A DNA stretch of 64,000 nt from Leucogyrophana mollusca (Eukaryota; Basidiomycota; Agaricomycetes; Boletales). The stretch covers positions 1-64,000 of the forward strand of contig MU266470.1 of NCBI GenBank assembly GCA_021014945.1. The letters run 5' to 3'. Each line of letters starts with the position of its first letter. Position 1 is the stretch's first letter. Positions 1 to 12,472 of the stretch are shown one piece after another. Both the position numbers and the translations under genes were made by a program. The notes under the pieces are model-generated. The model did not search any database, was not told the DNA's origin, and was given only the letters and a program-made list of their open reading frames with translations.

Positions 1-977
1 CTGTATACCCTGGCTCAGATATCCGACATATATAAGCTGTAAACATCGTGGACATATGGTCGGACCTATGTATAGCGTATATTGCCTGGGAGGTATAGAT
101 TCCGGATCAACGGATCAACATCTCGTCGATGTGTCAATCATATCCGTGAGATATAATTCAGATGTTTATCCTATCATTGCTCCCGTGGATCGAGAAGATA
201 ATTAATAAATTTGTCGGCTTGATATGGCGCGAAAACTATGCGCTCAATATTTATGATATATTGGTCTAATAATTCTATTTTCAAATATCTTGGGTATATA
301 TTCGGCAGGTGGCCGTGTAATCATAATGAGGGGAATGCCTTCGAATGCCTGGTCATCATGATCGGAAGGCGATCGGCTGCCGCAGCGAACCCTAGTAGAA
401 AGTGTCCAGGCGATATACGTCGACTCGACTGATGAGTCTGTTGCCAGGCCCGCCTTCGATGTGGACGCGATGTCGTTGCCAGTCTGATAGATAATAGCTC
501 CAAAGTCGATGCGCTCACGGAACTCTTTCCGATATACCTGCGAAACAGTTCAAGCACGACTACAGTCAGGATGCAGAAGTCCTTCATGAGAGGCAAGCGC
601 TGTGAACATCACGATGTTTCCTTGGATTCTTGTGAGCGACGCTGGTGGCCTGTGGCTACTGGTGAGGCTCGGGAGCAAGCTCAGGAACGCAAGGAACGCG
701 GAACATGCTCGGTGAAGCGTGTTTGGAAATCGCAGCACGCCTTACGAGGTGACTGTGAAGTGCTTTTGTGCCAAAGTTGCAAGCACGGTCATAGCCAACG
801 AACTGCTAGACGCAGAGGGCGACTCGCGAACGGGTGCAAAGCTGGCGGCGCGGAACATATATTATATATACAATATAAAACAGAGGCGCACATGGCACAA
901 AAGACTGGCCAAAAATGTTCAATATGGACATCATGTACTCGAAAAGACGAAGAGTCGAATACTTGCTCGAGTCATAC
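1..977. other. intergenic, no gene recognised
   Basis: AT-rich leading segment with TATA-like stretches in the first 300 bases. Both strands give only short frames of non-coding composition. The right part is the 3' flank of the RRM gene that ends at 978. A gene running off the left edge cannot be excluded. Confidence 0.5.
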
Positions 978-3865
978 TCACGCTCTTTTTTGAGATTGCT
1001 GCGAACAACGGTCGTCAGCTCAACGTGTGCACTACGGGGCTGGGGCAAGTAACTTACCAAATATGCCATCAAGTGCTGGTAATTTGGGTTGCCAGGAGGA
1101 GGGCCACCAGGGGGCATGCTGGACATCGGAGGGGGGGTCATCAATTGCTGCCCTGGAGGTGGGAGGCCATACGAATTAGACGGCGCAGGCGGCTGTTGAG
1201 GAGGCCCTTGTGGCTGGCCCTGTGACTGCTGAAGCAATGCGAGAATATTGGGGGGTAGGCCGGCCAAGCTTGGCGGGGCTTGCCCTGGTTGGGGAGTGGA
1301 GTTCTGCGAGGGGATCGGCGCATATGGATTAGGGTTTCCACCTAGGGGTGGTCCAGGATAAGGCGGCTGAGGCTGCATAGGAGGCGGCGGTGGCGGATAG
1401 TAAGGGTTTGGATTTGGCGGCACCTGTGATAGAGGGGGCATTCCGGGTGGAGGAGGAGGTGGCCCGCCTAATGATGGGCCACCTGCACCGTTCTGAGGTT
1501 GCTTCAGGGCAGCAAGAAGCTGCTGAACCTTCCGTGCCTGCTCTAAGCGGTCATCGGCGGGCTATTTTGCCGTCAGAAGCGCTTTCCAAGCCAGAAAGAG
1601 TGGGAAGGACTCACTGGCAACTGCTGAGGAGGGGGGGGAGGGGGAGGGGGCTGACTGTATGCATTGGTGACATTCGTTGGCTCGCCGTAGCCTGGACCGG
1701 GACCATAGCCGCCCACCGGACCCTGGTCACGGTTATCAAATCTGTCGCCGCCATATCCTCCACGACCTCCACGACCGCCTCCCCTGAAGTCATCATAACG
1801 CGGCGAACGCTCGCGCTCTCGATTCCAGTCGTCCCGCCTATCGAAGCCATCGTCGTACCCACCTCGACCGCGTCCTCGGCCGCGACCCCGCCCACGCCCA
1901 CGATGTGGACCACCGCGAGGCCCATCATCCCAATCCCGACTACCGCCGCCATCATACTTGGGTTCACGGCTGAGAACTAGATCAGCGGTCGAACCCTAGA
2001 AATATAACAAGCAGCTTACCGTTGGGTAGCGGGACCGGTCACTTCCTGTTCCTCCCACCCATACACTATATCCATGACACCGTCCTGTAGACCTTGGTGC
2101 CGCAGACGGTCAAAAGCTTCGTCGCATGCCTAGAGAGATATTATCAGGAGGTGGAATAGGCAACGAATGAAGCAAGCTTACCCTGATATCATAAAATTCT
2201 ACATAACGTTGACTGAGGAATGTATGGTAAGCGCTTGGAGTGTGTAGTATGTAAGTAGTGGAAACGCACTCGATTCGATCCCCCACAGGGCTCACAGATT
2301 TTACGTCACCAAACTGCTGAAATTTGCGTCGAACTTCATTGTCGTCTATGGCTTGACCAGAACCAGAGTTACGAAGTGTGACAATCAGGCTGCCTTGGAA
2401 TTGCTGGAGAGACTGATCAGAATAACGACTATAGCAACCATCACGAAAAATAAGTCACTTGATTTTTGTCGCGGTCACCGCCTTGTCTTTGATCATCACG
2501 TGGAAGGGAATAATGGACATCAATCTATAACGGATTTGGGAAACAATGTGAGGCACGAAGATAAGTAGCGCATGATGAGAATGGAAACTGACAGGTCGCC
2601 CGCTGATCTCAGAGCCTTGAAGACGGTCTCTCGCCCTTTCAGCTGCCCGTAAATCAAACTGCAATATTGACCTTTAGAATCTTGTGGATGGCGGTTTTCT
2701 TCCAGTTGACTCACGTAAGTAACGAATACCATTCCTCTCGTTGAAATGAGGTCAAAGAACGTTTTGATCTCGCCGTGTTCTTCAAAGGATCGACGTACGT
2801 CGTCACTGTTGGTTTCATACTGTAAGGTGCCCAATCTTGCCATTAGTTTATTGCTCATGGGGGGCGCAAAAACAGATAAAAGAACAAGGCTCAGACTTAG
2901 CGACTTGCCTTAATGTTCCGAATGAACAATGTACGACAAGGGCGTTCGCGTTGGATACGCTCTTCGATTATGCTGTCGTGCACCTTGTCATCCCTTTCTC
3001 GTCGTATGCCCCGTCGCGGCTGCCGATTACCATAATTCTCGTCTTCAAAATTGGAGTCTGGACCTTTTAACAAAAACCGGAGGTACGTGAGATGGTGATC
3101 TTTGAAATGCAGGAAGACCCTGAGTTGAGAATGAAGTAGAAGTAGGACACGTAGCGCAGCAGTAGAGCAGACCAACGGCCTTAAAGCACCAGACTCTCAA
3201 ACTTCCTCCGGGCATCAGAAGACTCCCCAGAGCATCGGAGTGAAAAAATTCTCGGGCGATCTCATTTCCAGCGTTTTCTTTATGGCCCAGCTTCAGGCAT
3301 GGCTCTCGCTAAGGGCTAGCTTAAGCTTGCACAAGAAGACTCTTAATGCCCCAATCGCCTCCACGAAATGAAACTTGCACGAATAGCAATCGCGGTCCTG
3401 TCAACTTTCTCCGTGCTTTACTTGCATCTTAAGATGATGCTGCGACGTGCGTGCTCTGCCTGTGTTCCCGTGATGTCTTTCAGTCTCAATTTCAAGCGCA
3501 CCTTCATAGTTGCCATAACCCTGATTAAAGCCGACTGCGGGTGGAGGTGGGGCATTATACTGAGCGGAGGGACCTCCGCCTCCATAACTACCACTGCCAT
3601 TTTGATAGAACGGGTCTTGCGCGCCAGTGCCGTAATTATTGTACGACCCCATGTCGCCCTGGGGTGGCCCTTGATCATAAGGGTTTGCAACGCCCCCGTC
3701 GTAACCACCGAAGTGGCCTCCTCGACCGCGACCAAAACCTCTCCCACGAGGAGGGCCTCCTCTGTGATGATATGATCTATCCGGTCCAGGTCCGCTTGGA
3801 GATCCGCCTCTTCTTCCGCCGGAGCCATCATAGGCTCCTCCTCCGTATGGATGATGTCGATTCAT
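978..3865 (-). CDS. two-RRM RNA-binding protein, Mei2-like RRM pair, RG/Pro-rich tail
   Basis: Eleven exons (3865-3502, 3063-2909, 2819-2715, 2658-2593, 2524-2459, 2403-2270, 2212-2182, 2129-2020, 1969-1615, 1561-1058, 998-978) give 636 aa. An RG/YG-rich head is followed by RRM1 (about residues 160-235), which starts with the RNP2-like CRTLFIRNIK and continues with RGMVFVTYFDLRAAERA. RRM2 (about 250-320) contains VEFYDIRACDEAFDRL. An RGRGRG tract (about 350-375) and a long proline-rich tail complete the protein. The RRM pair resembles the N-terminal RRMs of Mei2-like proteins; the C-terminal third RRM of true Mei2 is absent. Role inferred: mRNA binding. Oddities are a 438-nt first intron, a GC-AG second intron (2820-2908) and a 21-nt last exon. 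Family placement is from memory. Confidence 0.85.
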
Positions 3866-4214
3866 GCTGGGCTGCTAGAGGGTGACTTTTGCGTTGAGCT
3901 CTGAGAAGCTTAATAATAATTTGGCGATGGGTCGGGGGCGGAAGGTAGAAGGAAGCAGCGCCGATGTTCTGAGACAATCTCGGAGGGTAAAAAATAGCTC
4001 AACTCAGTATGTCACGATACGCCGGATATGAGACGGCAGGTGATGGTGGTCGAAGGCAAGGATTGGAGTTCGAGATGCAAATTTTTCCGTCTGCTTCCAA
4101 TGTGTTACCGCGTGAGAAGAATTGCCCTAAAGCAGCCGCTGCGGGTCAGTCGAGGCTGAGCTCGAGCCTGCCACTGCACTCCACCTGCCCCAATCCTTCA
4201 TTTCGTGTACGGCC
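3866..4214. other. divergent promoter region, RRM gene / Rab5 gene
   Basis: 349 bp between two divergently transcribed starts, at 3865 (-) and 4215 (+). It should hold both promoters and 5' UTRs. No clear TATA box or coding frame was seen. Confidence 0.5.
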
Positions 4215-5227
4215 ATGTCGAAGCAATTCCAGTTCAAACTCGTTCTGCTAGGTCGGTGAAGATTGTGGTGTATTAAAAATGTGACTTAAGAGTTTCTTCC
4301 TGCAGGTGAATCGGCAGTGGGGAAGTCCAGGTATCACAGACGTTAAATCCACGGCGGCTCATTATTGCTAAACTCGCATAAGTCTGGTTCTCAGATTCGT
4401 GAAAGACCAGTTCGATGACTACCGAGAAAGCACCATCGGAGGTTAGGTTGTGTCCTGAAGTCCCTGCGTGGTTCTCTTACCTATTTGGTCCACCTTAGCT
4501 GCGTTCTTGACGCAAACTGTCACCCTAGAGGACCAAACCATGGTCAAGTTTGAGATATGGTAGGTGTTCAATCCAAAGTACGAAAGCCTTTCTGAGAATC
4601 GGCTCAGGGACACCGCTGGGCAAGAACGATACAAGGTATGTACATCCGCCCGTTGTTGCTAGCTGGCGCTTATCCTGTGTAATTTTTCAAGTCTCTTGTA
4701 GGTTTCTACCTCCTCTGCAACAGACCATACATGACGCGTACTCGTACAGGCTCCCATGTACTATCGTAACGCCAACTGTGCTGTGGTAGTCTACGATATC
4801 ACCCAGTCCGCATCACTTGAGAAGGCTCGCACGTGGATTCGCGAACTTCAACGCCAAGCCGACCCTTCAATAATCATCGCGCTCTGTGGTAACAAGACCG
4901 ACCTATCGGCGCGTCGGCAGGTCACGCAAGAAGAGGCCAAGAAATACGCCGAGGAAGAGGGCCTTATGTGGGGTGAGACCAGCGCAAAGTCCGGGGAGGG
5001 TGTGTCAGACATCTTCACTGCTATAGGTGGGAGAATCAGTGCCGTGTATATGACTTTCCAGGTCTCAGTAGTCTCCTCCTCTAGCGAAGAAGCTACCGTT
5101 GACTGCCGCGCCGTCATCAAGAGCGGGAGGTGCCCGTGGCGGTGCACCAGGAGCAGCACGAGCAGGCGTTGATCTCAACAAGCAATCTGGTGCACAAGGA
5201 GGGCCCAATGAAGCTTGCAATTGCTAG
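4215..5227 (+). CDS. Rab5-type small GTPase (Ypt5/Vps21)
   Basis: Early-endosome Rab GTPase. Eight exons (4215-4251, 4306-4330, 4383-4441, 4499-4559, 4608-4635, 4692-4697, 4750-5026, 5085-5227) give 211 aa. All G motifs are visible: P-loop GESAVGKSS, switch I with YRESTIGAAF, switch II WDTAGQERYKSLAPMYYR, NKTD, and ETSAK. The C-terminus is CNC, a double-cysteine geranylgeranylation signal. The switch I and effector sequence is that of the Rab5 branch. Exon 6 is only 6 nt and encodes Ser-Leu; without it the invariant RYKSLAPMYYR is broken. The start is the ATG in gccATGTCG, giving MSKQFQFKLVLLGES. Downstream it converges with the RasGEF gene (280 bp apart). Confidence 0.95.
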
Positions 5228-5507
5228 ACTTGCGGCCCATGCAGTCCCTCGTCGTTATGTCATTCTCCTCACCTACATGATTTACTCCGCCGTTTTGCCC
5301 CTTCAGTCTGTAATCATAACCTACTCCCGTGCTATGCTGGACTTCTATATGGTATATACGCAGCATGATTATCTTCCGAGTAATCTCATGGGCAACTCGC
5401 ATGAGAACGGAAGGTGTCGTCAAGATGGTCCATAGGCAATTATAGATGAGTGCGATAACAATATCCCAATTATTGTATGGTACCCGCACTGTTGTCCGAA
5501 AGTCTGG

Positions 5508-7936
5508 CTATATATTTAGTCCTTTCATAATGTTCTCGGCTTGAGTATGCTCCGCATGCTTGGCCTCCCGACTCCTTATCGAAAACCAATTAGCATTTTT
5601 GAAACTAGCCACCCGGAACTGTCCCTGAATAAAGCACCTCGTCGACTCGCTCACCGCAAACTCGTAGGGCTGGGATTGATATCGCAGCATGGTGGACACG
5701 ACGTCGTGCAGCTTCTGTCGTTTCGCGAATGAGATGAGGGTCAGAGTGTCCCCACAAGTTGTCGAGATTGTCACGTTATCGCTGAGGTCCTTCTCGATTT
5801 GCAGAACATCCATTAAGAACGGACGAAGGGGAGGGACGCAAGGCCCCGTGGGCGGCTGGATAGTACTCTTGAAGACCGACGGGTCGCAAACTTTCACTAG
5901 TGCTTCAAAAAGCGATCTGAGACTGAAGTGAGCCCAGGTCAAGTGTAATCGAGATATGTCAGGGTCCGATAAGCCGGCGAGTATAGCATGCAGCGAATGG
6001 TAATTTTGTGTATTCCGACAGGTCTATGGAATTCGAAACGTAAGGAGCATCCTCGAAACGGACCAAAGGCGTCGCTCACATCAGCAACTCTTGTCCAGAA
6101 GTCGATTGTCTTTGCGCGTTGAGTGGGAGCATCGCTGTTTAGTACGCTCGATTTTACCCATGCAAACAGCTGTCCGTGCATGTCGAAGAAAGCAATAATA
6201 TTCGCCACGTCCTTTCCGGTGTGTGCCTTCCGCCAATTGAGACATTCTTGAGGTCGGACAGCGGAATACAGATCATGATCAATCAGACATAGCTGTTCCG
6301 CAATATCATTTGGATCCCATCGCAATAAGTCATTTGCGTGTGCCTTCGGTTTGCGATACTTTCGCGCCCCGTTCCTGCACTTGCGAGTCAGGGGCTGTTG
6401 TGACACCTGAAACAGGGAGATGTCAACAGCCATGGAAAGATACCAACACAAATTCTCACAAGACGGTCGAAAGATCCAATCATTTGCTTTGCCATAAGTA
6501 CCGATTGCGGGGGACTTTGGATCCCAGAAAGAAATCTAACAATCCTTTGCGATATATGCGGCTCTTCATCCAAAAGCCTGTAGTTCTCCAGCCAAATGGC
6601 CAGCACCGCTAGGACTCGATCCTGCATAGCGCGCATATCTTTCTCCCTCTGCCCGTTGCGCTTTCGGTGACTGGGATCTTGCGAGAGACCCGCGTTGAAG
6701 CGTTCCACCAGCATATCCAATAGCCGGTTGGGAGAGACAAACGTTCTGAACGTAAGCAAGAACGTCTCCCGAAATCCGAGGTTTTGTGTTGCTGTCTCAC
6801 GGTAAACTTTCTAACGGGGGAGAGTACTCGTGGCACCACTCACGAGTTTGATCTGCAATCAATTTATCTACGAGCGCCCCAAGGGTACCTGCTTTAACAA
6901 CTCCATCAGCGTCCACGTCAAGCTTGTCGCGCTGGGGAACTGGTCCATCGACAGTTTTTTTTGTTTTTGCAGACGGCTTGACCCCCACGTCATAGCTTTC
7001 GTGAGGATAAGACTCGAGCAATGCCGACAGGCGTGTCAGCGAGTCTCGATCATCCACAAGCATTGGCCTTGGGCGGACATGACGAGAGCCGATAGCTACA
7101 GGCGAATCAGAGTGGCGTGTCACGGCGTCGGCCACAGGACGTTTAACGAGTGGTTCTTTGTGTACAGCAGAGGGGGGAAGATCTTGAGGTAGAGGAGGCT
7201 TTGGCATTAGCGTGTTCGGGGAGGGCGGAGCCCGCATGGTCAGGGGGGACTGTTCGTCGTCCGAGAGGTTGAAAAAGGATTCAAAGCTGCCTCTGCGACC
7301 CTCGGTATCATGAAGGGCCAGCTTTGCAACAAGGTCGGTGGGCGTGACCAGCTGCAGAGAAGGAACCTGTCGGGAGAGGTCAGTCTTGAGAGCAGGCGCG
7401 ATATAGTTGCCTCTCACCTTGAAATCCTCGACAACGGGCACCCAGTCCTCATCTTGCGTGCCGAAATAAGGATTAGATCCGAGGTAAGGGGTACCCGTGA
7501 TCATGCTCTCGGTGTCGAAGGAGCGAGCATTTTCGATTCCGATTTGGGAAGCTTGTCCAGGATCTCGAGTGGTCTGCTCGTTATGCTCTGCGTCGTCGCC
7601 CAGCGGCTCCACGAAGGCGCTGGGTATCCATCCAAGACGGTCACCAGGTGGACGTACAGCAGCCCACCACCCCGAATCCTCTTTCTTCACAATGGTTAAT
7701 ATTTCGTTTTGTTTGAAGCACAGCTGATCTGGGTCTTCCGATTCAAAGTCGTATAGACATATGACCTGACAAATGAACCAATCAGACCCGGTAGTGCCCG
7801 GGGTGCTCCCAGAGGCCGTCAAGCCAGCACAAGAAGAAGGCGACGGCGACGATTGGTGGGGTTGATACCGAAATGGTGAGGCATCTATCGACAGTTTAAG
7901 AGATTGACGCGGTGTACGTGACTGTCCAGTCTGCAT
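5508..7936 (-). CDS. SH3-RasGEF, Cdc25-type Ras guanine nucleotide exchange factor
   Basis: Four exons (7936-6844, 6791-6460, 6406-6080, 6023-5508) give 755 aa. An SH3 domain lies at about residues 58-112 (VICLYDFESEDPDQL, then GWWAA and GWIPSAFVEPL). A disordered linker follows, then the RasGEF N-domain (VKAGTLGALVDKLIAD, later FRETFLLTFRTFVSPNRLL), then the Cdc25 catalytic domain from about residue 510 (DPNDIAEQLCLIDHDLYSAV; TIDFWTRVAD; NYHSLHAILAGLSDP). The terminal helix has MLRYQSQPYEF. It should catalyse GDP release from Ras and act in cAMP or morphogenesis signalling. The start codon is the first in-frame ATG; the 50 residues before the SH3 are low complexity and could include a further intron, so the N-terminus is uncertain. 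Confidence 0.9.
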
Positions 7937-9041
7937 TATGCAAGGCGACGTTGACGAGTACGATTATGCCGAAGACGCGAAGGCAGAAGCACAACCCGCT
8001 TATCTTGGACACCGTGATAATTAAAAGGCGATACCACACTAGACTGGCCACCTTGGAAGATGATACATGCTTGCGACCATCAGACTCTCACTGGCATCAG
8101 TTCCCACCACTCACCCGTGATCATGGTAGTTGTGCGCCGTGACCACGACCAGTAGTGCAGCCACGGATGGCCCCGCAGTTCATGATGGTCAGTGAATGCT
8201 ATCAGAATGATAGAACGTTCCCTGGCACCTGAAGTGTCGCACGATTCGATCCTTGGAGTGGAGTAGGGGATTTACACATGGTTAGAACCGTTGATGGCCG
8301 TTGACTGCCAGCATGATGTCCTGGCCATTGCCGAGGTAACGGTGGACATGGCCCAAAAAGAGCTCCAAGAATGATACCATGGTTATTTCAGGAACTCCGC
8401 CGAGTGAAGCTACGCTGAGAGCTCTGCAAAAAGCAAGCCATATTTTGCTTTTTGGCCACTCTCCGGAAATGAAATACTCCTAATAGAAAGACTGCGGTCC
8501 TGGGACACAGGCTAGTCAAATGATAACACCACTTCGTTCATGACGCTCACGGATGCAACAAGCTATTTCGAAGCTGGGATGACGGTCCTGTGAGAATGTC
8601 CAAGCCTATATGGTTTTGCGGACTCCCTATGTCTTCGCATCATGATATACAGCCTTGATCCAGCTGATGCAAACTGTCGCCCATCAAGATGATCACGGCC
8701 CGGGCTATGATGTTGGAGACACAGGAAGGTTGGGTCCAAGAAGGCGTTGGTCGCCCTTCACATTGCGATGTAGAAATGCCGTTTGGAACTCAGCCATAGC
8801 GGGTAGCAATTTCACTGTCAAGAGGAGCACCGAGTTGCCCTCGGGTCATCACCAACAATATTAATATTCGGGTTGTCGATCGGTGGGTGCTTGTTTGGTA
8901 GTGTTATGCCGTGGGTTCGTTACCTAAGCGATGCTGCCAAATGTAGAGTTGATCGATCGCGCTATCACAGCATCCATACAGTGCCTGGAGTCTGGAGTAA
9001 CGGTGTGCAGCGCCGGTTCGTAGCTTGCAATCATTTCAGCC
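7937..9041. other. intergenic, divergent promoter of RasGEF and IST1
   Basis: About 1.1 kb between divergent starts at 7936 (-) and 9042 (+). Only one short frame (7938-8024, +) looks non-random; otherwise nothing coding and no clear repeat. Confidence 0.5.
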
Positions 9042-10301
9042 ATGCCTCCTTGGAATTCTGCTAAAGCCAAGGTGTGTGTCGGTTACCGCCGACTGAGGTC
9101 AATTTTGATGTGGCCTATCTCAGGTTCAGCTTCGGTACCTTCCGTCCGCAGCTTCATCTACCCAAAGCTGACGGGTGTAATGTCTGTCCTTCAGACTTTC
9201 GGTCCAGCGGCTGAGAATATCACAGCAGAAGAAGGAAGCTCAGGCCAAAAGCTCTCGCAGGGACATTGCTTTGTTATTGGAAAAGGGGAAGATAGAGAGT
9301 GCCAGAGTCAAGGTGGAAGCCAGTGCGTCAACTTCGTGTTATTGTCGAACACGGACGTAATCATCCCCTTGCTGTTGCTGCCACTGCGCACTTACGGACA
9401 GTCATCAATGAAGATATACATGTTGAATTACTGGAGCTCCTGGAGCTGTATTGCGAACTCCTGATCGCAAGGTTTGGATTGCTCGATCAGAAGTGAGTGA
9501 GTAGTGCAGGCAGGCGTTTTCGACGCTGACCCTCCGTGACTTTGCCTATCTAGCACACGCGAACCCGATCCGGGTATTAGCGAAGGTGTCTGTAGCATTA
9601 TTTTTGCTGCGCAGCGGACAGAGGTGAAAGGTGAATATAGTTCTAGGACCAGGCGCTCACCGTCGAGCTCATCGCGTCGCCGTTTTCACAAAGAAATGCA
9701 TGTTTTACGGGACATTCTAATGCACAAATACGGTCGCGAGTTCTCTGCCGCAACGATGGAAAATCGGAATCAGTGTGTTAGTGAGCGTGTAAGCAACTAC
9801 TCCGATCCCCCATCGCCTCGGCGTACTTCTGTTTCGCCTTCAGCTCACTCCAGTCCTCGGACGTGACAGGTCATCAAGAAGCTCGTCATTGAAACTCCTT
9901 CTCCTGAGCTGGTCGATGCGTACCTTGGAGAAATTGCAAAGGCGTATGGGGTCAAATGGACGCCACCATCATCCCAGTCACAAGACAACCACGGCGGTGA
10001 AGGAGGCGTCAAGGTTTGTAAACTGCTTTACTCTGACGGCACACATTCTTATGATTCCGCGCCGTTCCATGGTCAGGAGCCTGGGAGCAAAGTGCTAGAA
10101 GCGCCTTTGCCTGCTTATACCCAGGAAGTAGAAATTACACAGGCACCGAAACTCCCGGATCTTCCGCCAACAGAAGGTGATGACGAAAAGTCGAAATCAT
10201 CCGGGGTAAAATCCAAGGGAACGGATTCACCCAGCGAAGGGCCACCTGAGGACGACTTCGCAGCCCTTACGCGACGCTTCCAAGCTTTAAAAAAGCGGTG
10301 A
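9042..10301 (+). CDS. IST1-family ESCRT-III-associated protein
   Basis: Seven exons (9042-9071, 9124-9134, 9195-9322, 9402-9492, 9554-9630, 9694-9788, 9870-10301) give 287 aa. The IST1 domain covers about residues 5-175: start PPWNSAKAKVQLRLSVQRLR, then SSRRDIALLLEKGKIESARV, EDIHVELLELLELYCELL, and HVLRDILMHKYGREFSAA. The extreme C-terminus DDFAALTRRFQALKKR fits a MIM1-like motif (LxxRFxxLKK), expected to bind the MIT domain of Vps4. Known role: regulates Vps4 and ESCRT-III in multivesicular-body sorting. Exon 2 is only 11 nt, but it restores the conserved KVQLRLSVQRLR helix. The linker at about 9990-10090 reads open without an intron, so an unspliced form is used here. Confidence 0.93.
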
Positions 10302-10699
10302 TTGGATTTTTGCACAGTGTAAAGTATTCTTAAAGTTCGTGTGCTGGTAATCGGAGATGTATTTCTTCTTCTGGCGGTTGGCTCACACCGACCAGGCGCT
10401 GTAATAATTTGCAAGTAGTTAGTACCAGATCTCCGTGGTGAGTTTCCACGCTTTACCATTGCATGAGCCGCATGGTGGATTCCGCCGTACATTCTTTCCA
10501 TGTTTCACAACACGACTCAGATCTCCAATCAACCACCCCAAACACTCCAGCACACACGCAATGCTGCTATGTCCGCCGATTGGTTCGGGAGTACTGAATA
10601 GTATCGACAGAGCCATGGCGGCTCAAAGTCTCAACCCGTTCAGAGGTCAGGCTCGAGGTGGCCATTTGCGGCGGTCCTTCCTGGCCCACCCGCCGATAG

Positions 10700-11490
10700 G
10701 CTCTCCACTCCACGGTCATTAGTTCAAAGTCCGGGCCAAACAGACCGTACAGCGGCACTCTGAAGCGTTATCCGACAATCAGCGACATTGCCAATGTTCT
10801 CGACTCATCTCTCGACTGGGGGGCTATCGGGGATTACCCTACCGGTAAGTAGCATCAATAAACGTGAGCGCATTCCGTGGAGCTGCCTCCGGGTGTAGTG
10901 CGAGCTCACACGACCGGCACTGATATTCCGTCTCACCGCGATCTGGAGCTGCAGTGGCGGCAGTCGCAGTCGTGTCTAAATTCCACATGTGAAGCTGCAG
11001 GCCGCCCTCCATTTTTGTGCGGACCGAGTGAACGAACCAGCCTGCTTATATCCGAGAACCGATATATTCTATGGCCACACAGACGTCCACTGAACTCTGT
11101 TCAGTCTCACGACAATTATGAAGTTCTCTCGATGGACACGAGCGACTGCGACCGTCGCAATCAGATGTACACATAGGTAGGACGAACATGTTCCAAAGAA
11201 AGAGGTGCTTAAACGAGTCCCGGAACACACGGGCGTCCCGCCGCAAATTCTAGAAAGCCACGAAGATACGATTTGCATTCAGAGCTGGAGGATGCTGTGA
11301 TGCCTAAACTTTGACGCTCCGTCGAGGCTCGCGCGGCAGGGCTGGAAAAGAAATTAAACTCGATCATCAAGGATGGGAACGACGTACTTTTGTCGCATGG
11401 GGTATTACTTCCTTGAATTATAGTTCCTCGTCCTTCTGCGGCAAGAACCAACAAAGAAGCGGAATTGAGTTTGAGATCGAGCATTTCTTG
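10700..11490 (+). pseudogene. possible degenerate gene, product unknown
   Basis: Several + strand fragments have coding-like composition but are separated by stops and frame changes. 10700-10844 has an AG acceptor before it and gtaagt after it, and encodes TLKRYPTISDIANVLDSS. About 10880-11030 contains AHTTGTDIPSHRDLELQWR. 11190-11294 contains KEVLKRVPEHTGVPPQILES. 11326-11416 contains EARAAGLEKKLNSIIKDGN. No family is recognised. A live gene with missed introns is possible, but the in-frame stops near 11298, 11312 and 11414 argue for decay. Confidence 0.3.
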
Positions 11491-12472
11491 CTACAGTCTA
11501 TGGGCTTGAGTCAGTGACCTTCGGTTCATTTTCTCAACTCTTCCGACCGTAAGCAATGGTTGTATGTACGTGGGACCTCAAAAATGTATTTCGTGACATA
11601 CTTTATTCAGGGAGCTTATTTCTCCGCCGCCGGGAGTTGTGAAACCCCCAAACCGGCCACTGGACTAGTGGGGCTACTGCTGTAGAAGGAGCAAGAGTGT
11701 CCGTATGCAGCTCTCACTGGCAAGGACTCATGGACTCCTTGTTGACCTTGCTTCCCATATGGATTATCTGCGCTAGACGTTGTTCGCTGCCGTTCCTTCC
11801 CGCTGTCTCCAGCGTGCTGACTAAGGACACCCTGTGGGATTTCTTCGACGAGTAAGGTCATTCATTATAGGCGAGAAGGTCAGGAGCGGAGCCAAACATC
11901 AAAACTGGATGACGGTTAACGTGGAAATCGCATGAGCCTGTCATCGCAAGTTTGCAACAACGAAGCAAAGCGGACACTCAGCTCATCATGATTGCGTGTG
12001 CATGAGCTGGTACTTTCGACTGTCAATCCTCACTGGCAGTTGAGATGACATGCCGCAACAAGGCTCGGCAGTTTGACTCGGTTTGTCAGAGGTTATCTTG
12101 TCAGGGATCGACCAAATATAGCGGGGAAAAGACGCGAATCTTTGGTGAAAAATTCATTGAGCCCCAAATACACTGAGTGAGACTCTGACTGGCAATACGA
12201 CTGACATTACAGTACACACAGCTGAGATCAGAACACTGCGGCAGGGACTGAGAAACATGAAAGCTAGATATATTTTGGCGTGAAAAGTTAATAGATCGGC
12301 AGAAAAGGCAGCTATATATCGGTGGACACCGGGGGGTCCTCGGCCACGTGGGGGTTGCTTGCGATTTGTGCGCGGGAGCCTTTCCGTTTCGGAGCAATAT
12401 TCATGTCCGCCGGAAGCCTCAAATGCGGATCGCGGTTATTTGGCGTGTTCTCCGAGCTCATTGAATCTTCCG

